The position numbers and the translations under genes are program-made. Under the pieces are notes generated by a model, which worked only from the letters and a program-made list of their open reading frames with translations, did no database searches and had not been told where the DNA came from. From contig NC_061805.1 of NCBI RefSeq assembly GCF_021462225.1, forward strand, positions 51,350,854-51,414,853: a stretch of 64,000 nt of DNA, read 5' to 3'. Shown here in pieces: positions 44,241 through 55,911 of this stretch (position 1 is the stretch's first letter; every line of letters starts with the position of its first letter). This stretch comes from Girardinichthys multiradiatus (Eukaryota > Chordata > Actinopteri > Cyprinodontiformes > Goodeidae).

Positions 44241-47200
44241 ATAAAGAGAAGGAATGATGACATGACTGTACATGCTGAGGAGAAATGATTGACTGTGTCT
44301 GACGAATGCTGGAGGTTGCAGACCTTAGAGAAATGCAGATAAGAGAGATGAAGTTAGATGGGTTGATCTTTATCTATGAAGATAAATTGAATTTAATTAG
44401 AGGCCATCCACCACCAGACAATGCGATAAGTTCTTTCCTAAGAACTGAGAGATCGTTGAGCAGTTAACACTGAGTGCAAGTCTGGACGAAGATAGGATGA
44501 AAAAGCTGAAGATGACCAGCGGCTGAGTTGTTGAAGGGAAGCTATTGAAACTCCTTGAGAGGCTGCAGTAATTATTGCTTCCATTCTAAATGAATGTCCT
44601 GAAAACTGACTGGGGGCAGATTGCATTGACTACAGTTTGTCTGAGGTGTTTGAGGAACCAGGAGGCGATCATAGAAGCCCTTCTGAAGTGTGAAAGAGGG
44701 ACATGTTAGACCGACTGAGTTTGTGACGTTCGAGTGCGAATTTCAACATGGATTGGAAATAAAACAGGGGCCTTCCCTTTGGTATGTATAAGGAAAAGTT
44801 GAAGTGGTCAGGATAAAAAGTATCTTGATGAATCAAATTAATTGTTTGGGGAAGTAAATTCGCTTAAAGGAGTGATTTTAGATAAGCAGAAAGAGGGCCA
44901 GAAAGCAGAGCTGTAGTGAGATTATTTGAGGATAGGGAACGTAACAGGTCTTTGGGATTCAGGCTGAGGGATAGAATGATTAGCGATACCTTTAAGGAGG
45001 AGTTTAATTGTGTGATTTGAAAAAAAGGCTCGGAGCGGGTTCAGATGGGTGTTGTTTTACGAAGAAATTGATGCCTGCTAGTAAACTCCGGGTATAAGGG
45101 AGTTTAAAATGGTGGTGTTTAAAACAAAGGTATGAAGGCCAGGACTGTTTGAATGCGGACTGGATACAGAGCGAGGCAGAATTTAGAGAAGGTTTGCCTG
45201 GTGAAAGAATAAGATCTGAATGTGGAGGGAGCTAGACCTGAATTACGGTATTATTGGAGCAGAGAACGGAGAGAAGGGATTAATCCAATTTCAGTTCTTC
45301 CAGGGGTGGAATAGGAGTGGGCTGAACGTTGGCAGTTGGACAGAGACTGAGAAAGACCTGAAATTTGGGTTAGAATAACCTGGAACGTGACGAGCGGAAA
45401 TGATGAAGTTAAATGAGACTGCTTGATAGGTTATGCGTTGGGTGGTAGGGCAAGATAGATGTAGAGGAGGAAGAACCTTTATTTAAAGCCTCCACCATGG
45501 CTGCGTTGTCACATAAAGCAACGATACGTTTTCTTTTCCAATAGCGGCCCCAGGCTAAGGCGATGGGAATGATTTAATAGAATGCTGAAGATTCTGACTG
45601 AGGAAAGGGGGAAGGCCACACGGCAGTGAACCATTCACCCTGAAAAACCTCCCAAAACCAACGGACGGAGCTACATCCGTGAAAATGACCTTACTAATAT
45701 TGTCTGTTCATAAATTGTTTCGTAAGAGTTTGTTATTCTGCTGCGGCAGTATTGCAGTTAATACTTATGTTTTGAAAACACTTAGTCCAGAAAGGTGCTG
45801 TAAATCGATTATCGCAAACTGAACAGAGCAGCGCCGACCCAGTGTGCAGAGAGAAAGCTTGCTCCACAATTTTGACAGGAAAATATATAGTTAAGAACTG
45901 CATCAAAACAGTAAATGGTTCCTTAGCGCCTGGTTGATAAGGGAACAAGGTTGGTATAATGTTCGAAGGCGTAAATGAATATTTCAATTTTCTACGGAGC
46001 GAACAGGTTGCTGTTAAATGTAGCAGTTTTTTCTTCCTTTCCCCAGTAGAGGGTGCTAATATTCTTCAGTAGGTTGGTCACGTTAAGCGCAATAACAAAG
46101 TTTCCTAGTTTCAATATATAAGCTATGTAAACTCACACACAGTTGAAATATTATGCATTTTAATTTTAATTAGTGGTACAGGGAAAATATAGAAGGCGAC
46201 GGTTAAAAGTTAAATAAATATACAGTGTAAGACAGGGTAAAAACACTCAAAGGAAAGATTGACAAGGATATAAGGGGTTGTAATAATTTAAGGTAAATAA
46301 TTCATTTATGGTAAATAATAAGGCAAAAAAGGTTAAAAGCAGCATGTTTCTTGAGTTACTAAAGGTATTTAAGCTCTGTATATATTTTTTTTAGCTCTAA
46401 TGATGTGTTCACATGCAAGGCTCTGTCAACAATAGGATTGTGAACCATCCGTTTGAGAGACCATCTTTTCGACCGGGACTGCAGGCTGTAAAAACTGAAA
46501 CGAGTCAGCCGGGAGAACGACGTCAGCGTAAAAGAAGGAGATACCGTTCCAGTTCCCAAAGAGGCTGGGGTGGAAAGACAGCAGTTTGAGTTTGGCTGGG
46601 CAGGAGTGGTGGAAGAAAGGAAGAGAAGAACAAAGAGCGCTCTGATGGCTGACTAAGGGCTAATCAGAGGTGTCTTGTGTCTTGATAAATTTTCAGTGGC
46701 GAGAACAGACCAGTCTTGGCAGACTGAGATTGATTGAGTGAGGAGACTCCTAGATTGAGTGAGGGTGGATGCAGCTTTGGCAGAGAAGGATTGTGATACT
46801 GATAGAAAAATCAGGAAGCCATGTTTGAAATGTAGGTCGACGATGAGGGACGGATAGGTATCGAGCTTATTCTATGCTCAGGTTAACTGAGCAGAAGACG
46901 TCTCTGAAATGCTTAAAGGCGGCCGGAAGCTCGCCAAAGGGAGATTATTAGTAAGGCGTGGAAGAGATGATTAAACATAGCAGTAAAGCCATCAGGGGAA
47001 GCAACACATTGGTCGACCACAGGAAATGGTAAAAATGAGAGAAACCAGATAATGAGCTGCCCTGCAGGATTTGGAGCGGAGCCTGAGTGAGATGTTAGAA
47101 TGCATGGAAGTATATGATCTACCTGGATGTAAAGAGGAGTGGGAAACACAGTGTGCTTAAAGGGCAAATGAATGAGGAAACAGCTGAGAAAAAGAATGGA

Positions 47201-47628
47201 GTGATACATCTCACCCTTAAAGACGAGCCAGGACGACCGTTGCCATGGTGAATGTCAGTGGGAGGAGCCGAGGAGCGGGTTGAACATCGGCAGAGCGGAG
47301 AAGAGGAAGTGCTGACGTGGCAGAATTAGAGGCGAACTCCCGGAGAAGCTGAGTAAAAGAAGATATGAAGCTCTGGAGAGAATCCATGGACGAGATGAAT
47401 GAAGCAGGGAAGATTGTTGGATGGCCGGAGTAGAAGAGGACATCGAAGCCTGGGTGTGGGACGAAGACCGGAGGAAAAACCTCTGCAGAAGCCCTAGATT
47501 TCTTATCAACAGAGCAATAAGACAGTGATGCCCCTTATCCTCTTTATTGTTTAAAATGGTGGCAGAAATGTTATCTATTTTGATCAAGACCAGTGACACC
47601 AAAGACATTAACGTATTTGGACAAAATA

Positions 47629-49238
47629 CAGGTCCTTCTCAAAATATTAGCATATTGTGATAAAGTTAATTATTTTCCATAATGTCATGATGAAAATTTA
47701 ACATTCATATATTTTAGATTCATTGCACACTAACTGAAATATTTCAGGTCTTTTATTGTCTTAATACGGATGATTTTGGCATACAGCTCATGAAAACCCA
47801 AAATCCCTATCTCACAAAATTAGCATATCATTAAAAGGGTCTCTAAACGAGCTATGAACCTAATCATCTGAATCAACGAGTTAACTCTAAACACCTGCAA
47901 AAGATTCCTGAGGCCTTTAAAACTCCCAGCCTGGTTCATCACTCAAAACCCCAATCATGGGTAAGACTGCCGACCTGACTGCTGTCCAGAAGGCCACTAT
48001 TGACACCCTCAAGCAAGAGGGTAAGACACAGAAAGAAATTTCTGAACGAATAGGCTGTTCCCAGAGTGCTGTATCAAGGCACCTCAGTGGGAAGTCTGTG
48101 GGAAGGAAAAAGTGTGGCAGAAAACGCTGCACAACGAGAAGAGGTGACCGGACCCTGAGGAAGATTGTGGAGAAGGGCCGATTCCAGACCTTGGGGGACC
48201 TGCGGAAGCAGTGGACTGAGTCTGGAGTAGAAACATCCAGAGCCACCGTGCACAGGCGTGTGCAGGAAATGGGCTCCAGGTGCCGCATTCCCCAGGTCAA
48301 GCCACTTTTGAACCAGGAACAGCGGCAGAAGCGCCTGACCTGGGCTACAGAGAAGCAGCACTGGACTGTTGCTCAGTGGTCCAAAGTACTTTTTTCGGAT
48401 GAAAGCAAATTCTGCATGTCATTCGGAAATCAAGGTGCCAGAGTCTGGAGGAAGACTGGGGAGAAGGAAATGCCAAAATGCCAGAAGTCCAGTGTCAAGT
48501 ACCCACAGTCAGTGATGGTCTGGGGTGCCGTGTCAGCTGCTGGTGTTGGTCCACTGTGTTTTATCAAGGGCAGGGTCAATGCAGCTAGCTATCAGGAGAT
48601 TTTGGAGCACTTCATGCTTCCATCTGCTGAAAAGCTTTATGGAGATGAAGATTTCATTTTTCAGCACGACCTGGCACCTGCTCACAGTGCCAAAACCACT
48701 GGTAAATAGTTTACTGACCATGGTATCACTGTGCTCAATTGGCCTGCCAACTCTCCTGACCTGAACCCCATAGAGAATCTGTGGGATATTGTGAAGAGAA
48801 CGTTGAGAGACTCAAGACCCAACACTCTGGATGAGCTAAAGGCCGCTATTGAAGCATCCTGGGCCTCCATAAGACCTCAGCAGTGCCACAGGCTGATTGC
48901 CTCCATGCCACGCCGCATTGAAGCAGTCATTTCTGCAAAAGGATTCCAGACCAAGTATTGAGTGCATAACTGTACATGATTATTTGAAGGTTGACGTTTT
49001 TTGTATTAAAAACACTTTTCTTTTATTGGTCGGATGAAATATGCTAATTTTGTGAGATAGGAATTTTGGGTTTTCATGAGCTGTATGCCACAATCATCCG
49101 TATTAAGACAATAAAAGACCTGAAATATTTCAGTTAGTGTGCAATGAATCTAAAATATATGAATGTTAAATTTTCATCATGACATTATGGAAAATAATGA
49201 ACTTTATCACAATATGCTAATATTTTGAGAAGGACCTG
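47629..49238 (+). mobile_element. Nearly intact Tc1-type DNA transposon, 1610 bp
   Basis: Both ends are defined: CAGGTCCTTCTCAAAATATT at the left and its reverse complement at the right, flanked by the TA target duplication (47627-47628 and 49239-49240). The terminal inverted repeats run about 200 bp each (47629-47828 and 49039-49238) with few mismatches. The length fits a full Tc1 element. It is inserted into the L1 between RT motifs B and C. Confidence 0.97.
47957..48961 (+). pseudogene. Tc1 transposase, full length but for one in-frame stop
   Basis: The enzyme cuts and pastes its own element. The 335-codon frame starts MGKTADLTAVQKATI with a helix-turn-helix (EISERIGCSQSAVSRHL) and has a GRKKCGRKR linker. 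The DDE triad is visible: VLFSDES, FQHDLAP and PIENLW, with 34 residues between the second Asp and the Glu (DD34E). The frame is open from 47957 to 48961 except for TAG at 48707-48709, between the second Asp and the Glu. That single stop removes the last catalytic residue, so this copy should be inactive by itself. Confidence 0.93.
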
Positions 49239-49768
49239 TATATTAATAAGTTGGTTGGCTGATGACACGACTCTATTTTTAAAGAACAGTGATCAAATTC
49301 CCAAAGCATTACAACTTTTAAATAGTTTTTCTATCTGGATAATAATAATTAAATAGAGATAAATGTGAAATTTTGACCATTCATGATTTTCCCTTGCAAC
49401 CACTGTATAATATAAAAGTGAGGAAAGATCAAATATTTAGGAATAATAATATGTAAAGATGAAGCAATATTGGAAGAAAAATATATCTTAAGCAATATAG
49501 AAAAATTTAACTTTTAAACAGATGGCTGCAAAGAGATTTTACTATCTTTAGAAGAATCCTCCTAACCAAAATGGACAGCTTGTCCAGATTGATCTATCCA
49601 GCTTATTCTCTGCCAGTCCCATCAAATATGATCAAAGCTATAAACAACATTAATCTTAACTTTGTATGGAGGAACAAATGTCATTACATTAGAAAGGAAG
49701 ATATGTTTTAACGTTATGAGGATGGTGGTGGTAATGTCTTCAATTTTATTGCCATGAATGGTGTCTTA

Positions 49769-50820
49769 ACTTCACTTCACTTCACTTCATCCTCCGGCAC
49801 CTGGACTCCACAGGAACCTACGCCAGGATCCTGTTTGTGGATTTCAGCTCTGCCTTCAACACCATCGTCCCAGCTCTGCTACAGGAGAAGCTCTCCCAGC
49901 TGAGTGTGCCCGACTCCACCTGCAGGTGGATCACTGACTTCCTGTCTGACAGGAAGCAGCGCGTGAGGCTGGGGAAGCACGTCTCTGACTCCCTGACCAT
50001 CAGCACCGGTTCCCCCCAAGGCTGTGTTCTCTCTCCTCTGCTCTTCTGCTCTTCTCCCTGTACACCAACAGCTGCACCTCAGCCCAGCAGAGGATGTTCT
50101 TCCTGCGGCAGCTGAAGAAATTCAACCTGCCAAAGACTATGATGGTGCACTTCTACACAGCCATCATTGAGTCCATCCTCACCTCCTCCATCACCATCTG
50201 GTACGCCGCTGCTACAGCCAAGGATAAGGGCAGGCTGCAGCGTGTCATTCGGTCTGCTGAGAAGATGATTGGCTGCAGTCTACTGTCGCTCTAGGAACTG
50301 TACACCTCCAGGACCCTGAAGCGGGCAGGGAAGATTCTGGCTGATCCCTCCCACCCCGGTCACAGACTCTTTGAAACTCTCCCCTCTGGCAGGAGGCTGC
50401 GGTCCATCCGGACCAAAACCTCACGCCACAAGAACAGTTTTTTCCCATCTGCCACCAGCCTTGTTAACAAAGCCCAGAAACCACCCTGACACTCTCCCTT
50501 TCACTTGTAACCTGTAACTCTATGCGTTACATTAACGCTCAGCTTGGACTCCTGCTTTACTTGCACAATGATCACCTGCACTGTTGTATTGCTCTTGCAT
50601 CTTATACTGCTCTATATTTACTCTCACTCACTTAAAACTGTGCACATATATTTATATTATATTGTAGATATGTTTATACTGTTTAATTTGTATTGTATTG
50701 CACCGACTACGCCAAAACAAATTCCTTGTATGTCCAAAAACGTACTTGGCAATAAAGCTTTTCTGATTCTGATTCTGATTCTGATTCTGATTCTGATTCT
50801 GATTCTGATTCTGATTCTGA
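49769..50820 (+). mobile_element. L2-type LINE, plus-strand copy with internal deletion
   Basis: RT frames FSSAFNTIVPALLQEKL, TISTGSPQGCVLSPLLF and FFLRQLKKFNLPKTMM match the minus-strand copy at 42831-44240. About 0.4 kb containing the FADD motif is missing between them (near 50085). The 3' end is CAATAAAGCTTTTC followed by (GATTCT)n at about 50763-50820. TTAA stands at both junctions with the L1, a probable short target duplication. One stop (TAG at 50292) is present. Confidence 0.85.
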
Positions 50821-52017
50821 TTAAAACTGAATTGGCTGAAATCGTTTTGTAAATGCTCACAATCTTTTTGGTTTCTGATCCCTGATTGTATCTTTAAAAC
50901 CGTGGGTGAAATAGATTTTCTTCTGAGATGTGATTTTAATTACAATAAGTTGCCCATCAAACTGTCAGATTTTCATCAAAAGGTTCTACTTTATTGGACT
51001 TTATTTCTGTACAAACATAATTTCACTCCACATAATAGCCCACTAAGGAACAACAGGTATGTTGTGTTTAATTGAAAATCTGTATTGTTTGAAAGCTTGT
51101 TTTTTAAAGGAATCTGGGATATCTTCACTTTATGAATGAGATTGGGGATTTACTATCGTTTGATGATTTCCGTTTGAAATTTAATCTTGGTGCCAACACC
51201 TCTTAAATCTATTGTTAAAGAGGATTTGTTTCACTCACAAACTCTCTCTGGTCTGAGTCAACTGTGTATAGAAAACATAGACTTTACAGATAACAAAAAT
51301 ACAAATACATTAATGAGGGAAATTTTACAGAAGAGAATCCATCCTGTTCAAGATAAGCGGCAGTTGAGTTTAGTACTGATTTAATATCTAAAATTACAAC
51401 AAAATATATATCTTCTCCTCTTCCTCCAAAAGTTAAAGAACTCCCCTTAAAGTTTTAAATAACATTTATTCATCCAATGTTTTTATATTTAACTTTGATA
51501 CTGGCGGATGTAGATTTTGTGATGATGAAGAAGAGTCAGATCATCTCTTTTTCCTTTATAGTGTCACTTTTGGAGTAATATGTGGAGTCGGCTGCAGGGT
51601 CAGTTCTCACTTTAACAATTATAAAGGCTGGTGTTTATTTTCAAAACGCTTAAGTAGAATTCCTAATTCATAATATAATATTGTTAGTTTTTCATTCACA
51701 GATTTTCTAAAATTAAGCCAACTTTTTATTATTGGAACAATTACTGGAAATGTTTTTGTGAGTCTCTTAATTTGGTAAAATGTAAATCTGCTCAACAACT
51801 TTGTACCTTGATTAGTAACTTTCATTTGATTTAGGTTGTTTTTTTATAGATGTTTTTTACAGATGTTTTCTAATTGTTTTTTTTTTATTCCAACTCAACC
51901 TATTAAATTTAACAGTTACCCTGTGTTAACACTGTTTGCCTAGTCATGTTTGTAAACTGTTTTTTTACAATAAAAAAAAGAAATAAAATATAATAAATTT
52001 ATTAAATAATAAAACAA

Positions 52018-52660
52018 AGTCCTCAAAAAGCAGCTGCACATAGCTCCCCCTAATGGCCTAGATGGGACAGTGCGGCATGGAGGACTGTGGTGCTGCATCC
52101 TCAGTGGATCTATTGGCCCTGGAGGCAAACTGGAGGAGGTCAAAACGTTTGGAGAGGAGTGATGTGATGTGAGCCCTTTCCAGATGTTCAAAGCCCTTCA
52201 TGACCAGTGGTGTCAGAACAACTGGCTGGAAGTCATTAAGGCTGTAAATATGGGAGGTCTTGGGCAGGGGGACAATGATGGAGGATTTCAGAGGTGGGAC
52301 AGTGGATTAAAAATACTGGCGAGGACTCCTGGTAGATGGTCAGCGCAGTCCCTCAACAGCTGTGCTGGGATACCGTGGGGGCCAGCAGCCTTCCTCATCT
52401 TGACAGACCGTAGCGTGTGCCTCACCTCATGCTCCTTCGTAGTGAGGGTGAAGCTGCCTGTGGTGGCATCACCTCAAAGCGGGCAAAGAAGAGGTTCAGC
52501 TTCACTGCCAGCGAGACGTCACCGTCACCAGAACCGAGGTTTGTCTTGTAGTTGGTGAGCTGCTGGATCATCTGCCACACTTGCTTGTTGTTGCTCTCCA
52601 TGATCCTTCTCCTTTAGTTCAACTTGACCTTTCTGATGCTTCTCTTCAGGTTTGCTTGGA
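52018..52660 (-). pseudogene. L2/Rex-like LINE reverse transcriptase, N-terminal fragment
   Basis: On the minus strand, frames read YSTVQANLKRSIRKVK, NKQVWQMIQQLTNYK, NLGSGDGDVSLAVKLNLFF, then a region around GFEHL and RANRST-like positions, ending GSYVQLLFEDF. Several stops and frame changes occur. The end LLFEDF joins without loss to DSSASNTIIP at 39834, about 12 kb away, showing a nested insertion. Confidence 0.65.
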
Positions 52661-52913
52661 CGGTGCTGTAAACAGTGATGTGCAGTCAGGGGGATGATCA
52701 TGAGAAGTAAAATACTCGTTGTCCACTTGAAACCAATTTGTCCACTTGACTGTTCTATGAACTTGTTTTCTGTATGATTTTAACATTTTTATGGTCAAAA
52801 TCGCTGAATTTACGCATTGCCGATTCAAATGGGAGAAAGGCCCACACACACTGATGCAGGCAGTTGGGGCATGTCCATTGCTGTCTCTCTTTATATTGCA
52901 AATATATGTGTAT

Positions 52914-53436
52914 ACTGTAAAATGCTGTAAGCAAAGAATGCTTTCAGAAATATAAGTGATGGTTGTTTCATTTTATCAATTTACAAAATGCTGAGCGAAC
53001 CCAAACATACAACCAGAGTCATTAGGAACTATCTTCAGTGTAAAGAAGAACAAGACTTACTGGAACTGATGGTCTGGCCCAACAGAGCCCTGATCTCAAC
53101 ATCATGGAGTGTTTCTGGGATGACATGAAGAGACAGAAGGATGTGAGGAAGCCTCCATCCACAGAAGATCTGTGGTTAGTTCTCCAAGATGTTTTAACAA
53201 CCTACCAGCCGAGTTCCTTCAAAAACTGTGTGCAAGTCTACCTAGAAGAACTGATGCTGTTCTGAAGGCAAAGGATGTTCAAACCAAATATTGATTTGAT
53301 TTAGATTTCTCTTTTGTTCATTCACTGCATTTTGATGTTTGATGAAAATAAATGATTAACTCTTTCATTTTTGAAAGCATTCTTTGTTTACAGCATTTTT
53401 TCACACCTGCCTAAAACTTTTGCACAGTACTGTACA
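52914..53436 (+). mobile_element. Internally deleted Tc1-like transposon
   Basis: AAATGCTGTAAGCAAAGAAT at about 52919-52940 and its reverse complement near 53370-53396 form inverted repeats. Between them one frame reads QQSPDLNIMECFWDDMKRQ, the Tc1 PDLNPIE block, then ENLW-like and LPRR-like positions. The N-terminal half and part of the left end are missing. Confidence 0.75.
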
Positions 53437-53637
53437 TTTCTAGTATTTACTAAATATGCTGACGTTCAACAGTCTAATTTATTGAATGAATGAGGTACCC
53501 TGCCACACTGATAGGGGGCAGTGCTGAGCCCCATAGACACAGACAGCACATCGCTACGTCTTCTTCAGCTACGCAGAGGTCAGGGGTGCTTTCACCAATA
53601 AGTCCTGCAACTGTATTCTTATTTAAATTCTGACAAA

Positions 53638-55911
53638 ATGAAAGGTTACTTCTCCAAACTGGATTTTCAGTGGAAACAGGAAGTTTTAGAGAAGAAGACC
53701 AACTCTGGGCAGCACAACCTGAACATCAGCGTCCACAACCCAAAGGTGATGGAGAAGCGGGAGATTTTAAAGACCTTGTTGATGCAAACTGCCCCCATGG
53801 ATTTCATATACAATAAAGGTAAGATCATACAGTATGTCCACTTTTAATAAAAAATATTTTAATAACCAAATTTGACCTTTTGTTTTTATTGCTATGGGAT
53901 TCTCAAACAGTGAAAATTATTAAAGCATAATTAAAAGCTTTTAAAATAGAGAAATGTTTTAGTTAAAGTCAAAAATAAAATCTAAGTCTCTATTTGGGGT
54001 TCATAAGCCTCACCAGTCAGGAACCTCGCTGCACTCCAGTGGCTGTAGAGACCTTAATAGTCTGACCTGAAGATGTTCTTCTCCTTCAGAAGCTGCTGGA
54101 CCTCCCTGGTCATCCAGGGCTTTTTGCTGGGATAGACCTGGATGTGTTTTTCCACATTAACAGTGTCTCTGCAGATCCTGATGTAACATAAAACCTTGTC
54201 TGTGAAATACATTTTAAAAAGCAAGTTTCTGTCCAGAAATAGCTGCAGATTTCTTGAGTTGCTCTAGATTGAGGTCACTTCCAGGCCCATCCTCACTGCT
54301 GCTCCTGAACACCGATGTCTGGGGGTCAAATGTCGTGAACGAGATGAAGATGCTGCACTAATTAGACCCTAACTGCTGAAGGAAGGTTCAGCCCATGGAT
54401 GTGGAGCTCCAGTCTAAACATGTCATACAAGCAGTTCTCTAAAATACCAACAATCAGGACCAACAAGAAAGTATGGAAAGCCAAAAGTGCCACAATTCAA
54501 AACATTTGTTTAATTATGCAAGATTCAAATAAATTCATTACATTTTATCTTAAATATATTTAGAAATTATATTTTTTTACTTAAGTTATTAGTCATAATT
54601 TCAATAAAGTTATACTTTATGGTCATGTGCTTCATGGTTGTGCATTCGGTTTTTTTATGCGCCGATGAAGAAACGTTCCAATGCAGGGCTTCACTTTATC
54701 ATCTTTTTACAAAATCCTTGAAGACAGGAATGAAGCGCCTTCTTTCCATCTCCATGTGTTTTGTGAAAAGGTCGATGTAGGAGGTTAAAGGTCATCCCAC
54801 CTTTGTTACAACACCGACTCACGAGGTGAGGTAGTCACAGACCTGCATCCGCTGACTTGTACAGGAGCAAGGCAGCTTTGTGTGTCGAGGAAGAAACCGG
54901 TGTAAAACCATCAGAGCAACCTAAAGGTCATTTGAGACCTTGTAAAGAAAATCTGGGCTTATTAAAAATGTTTTAAGGCTTGAAACTGAGATGATTAAAT
55001 AAAAATTCATTTAAAAACGTTTTTAAGGCCTTGCAGAAAGCTTGGATCAGACATCATATTTGATCATGGCGGGAAAAGATTATTTGTTAAATGTCCTTAT
55101 TTCTCACACAGAAACCAACAAATAATCAACATTAACCCACGATGTTTCAGTTGGTCCATTGGAGTGTGGATCTGGTTATAACCCGCATCATGACGTCATC
55201 AATGACGCTGCACGCCGTGAACGACTTGAGTCTCAACATTTGCTTCACTGAACACTTCCTGGATTACGCCACACACACACCTTGAAGTTTGCACAGCCTG
55301 TCCCATCAGTCGGTCCGTGCTGGAGTTCTGCTTGAGTTCTATGATGACCTCTCATGTTCTGGTGGTTGGTCCATTTGGTCCCTGATTCTCTGCTTTAAAG
55401 TGAGGCTTAGTTGATTTCCACTACAGTCTTACTCTGCAAAGGATGCTTAGAAGGTCAAATAATTTCTGATTAAAATCCACATTTTAGGATAATTTTCAAC
55501 CTAAAACTACTCGTCCAAATTATCTTAATTCTTTATAAACCTTAGAAGTTTGGTTAGTTTATATATTTTGCCTGACCTTTGACCTCAGATCATCCAGTGA
55601 AAAGAATCTCATTTATTTTCTGTTGATTTTTGTCTTTTATGAAATGAAATGTATTTGGTTCAGCGTTATGAGGAAACCATGCAGACATTATTTCATCTGA
55701 TCACGGTCTGGTTGCTTTATTTTTCATTTTTAATGTTGTGGCTTGTTTGTATTTTACTGGATGTGTTTCAGGCTCGTTGGGAGGAGAGGACCGTACCCTG
55801 AGAAGACGAGCATCAAACATATTCGGTGTCCTCGTTCTCCTGTCATTTATGAAACAAAAACTGAATGGACTCCAACAACATCAGTGCTGTGAAAATGAAC
55901 CTCTTCTTTAA
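53638..55911 (+). CDS. Weak two-exon gene candidate of unknown function
   Basis: An ATG frame at 53638-53818 (60 codons, MKGYFSKLDFQWKQEVLEKK) ends in a good donor AAAG|GTAAGA. A phase-compatible acceptor GTTTCAG lies before 55772, from which the frame runs to TAA at 55911. The join would give 106 residues with a hydrophobic stretch (FGVLVLLSF). I do not recognise the product. The first exon lies inside an interruption of a LINE, so it may be part of an unclassified mobile element. Splice fit by chance is quite possible. Confidence 0.2.
53990..54190 (-). pseudogene. LINE fragment upstream of the RT domain
   Basis: On the minus strand the frame reads HIQVYPSKKPWMTREVQQLL, then KEKNIFRSDY. This is the linker between endonuclease and RT in fish L2/Rex-like LINEs. 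It continues, after a 1.3 kb interruption, into the fragment at 52018-52660. Confidence 0.6.

Larger units (their letters stand above)
42366..47489 (-). mobile_element. DIRS-type tyrosine-recombinase retroelement region (decayed) inside the L1
   Basis: On the minus strand, 45690-45290 encodes an RNase H-like stretch (VGFGRFFRGEWFTAVWP, LCDNAAMVEALNKGSSS, then SARHVPGYSN and FQVFLSLCPTA). At 45230-44438 follows a tyrosine recombinase ending GHSFRMEAIITAASQG, LQQLSRWSSSAFSSYLRPD, which supplies the HxxR, Trp and Tyr positions. RNase H followed by tyrosine recombinase is the DIRS/Ngaro order. The RT and terminal repeats are not recognisable, and stops and frame changes abound. The limits given are simply the gap between two L1 pieces. 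Confidence 0.6.
40690..52017 (+). mobile_element. 5'-truncated L1-clade LINE in four pieces, interrupted by younger elements
   Basis: Pieces: 40690-42365, 47490-47626, 49241-49768 and 50821-52017. The first holds an ORF1-like part (LREQERYRMRWSLCLKGL; EMLPKEDWEERNRLIDQA, GPFGYIDW) and the ORF2 endonuclease (GGDWN, DRWPPRSGKQQYN, APLSDHCFISL). The second carries RT motif B (RQ*CPLSSLLF). The third has LADDTTLFLKNS (motif C) and MDSLSRLIYPAYSLPVP. The fourth has the ORF2 end and an A-rich tail (AATAAAAAAAAGAAATAAA) near 51970. Many stops and frame changes make it inactive. About 0.9 kb of RT between the first two pieces is missing. Confidence 0.7.

Noticed and set aside
43174..44263. A host gene encoding a reverse transcriptase
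   Set aside because: The L2 3' tail, 5' truncation and frameshift show a dead retroelement copy.
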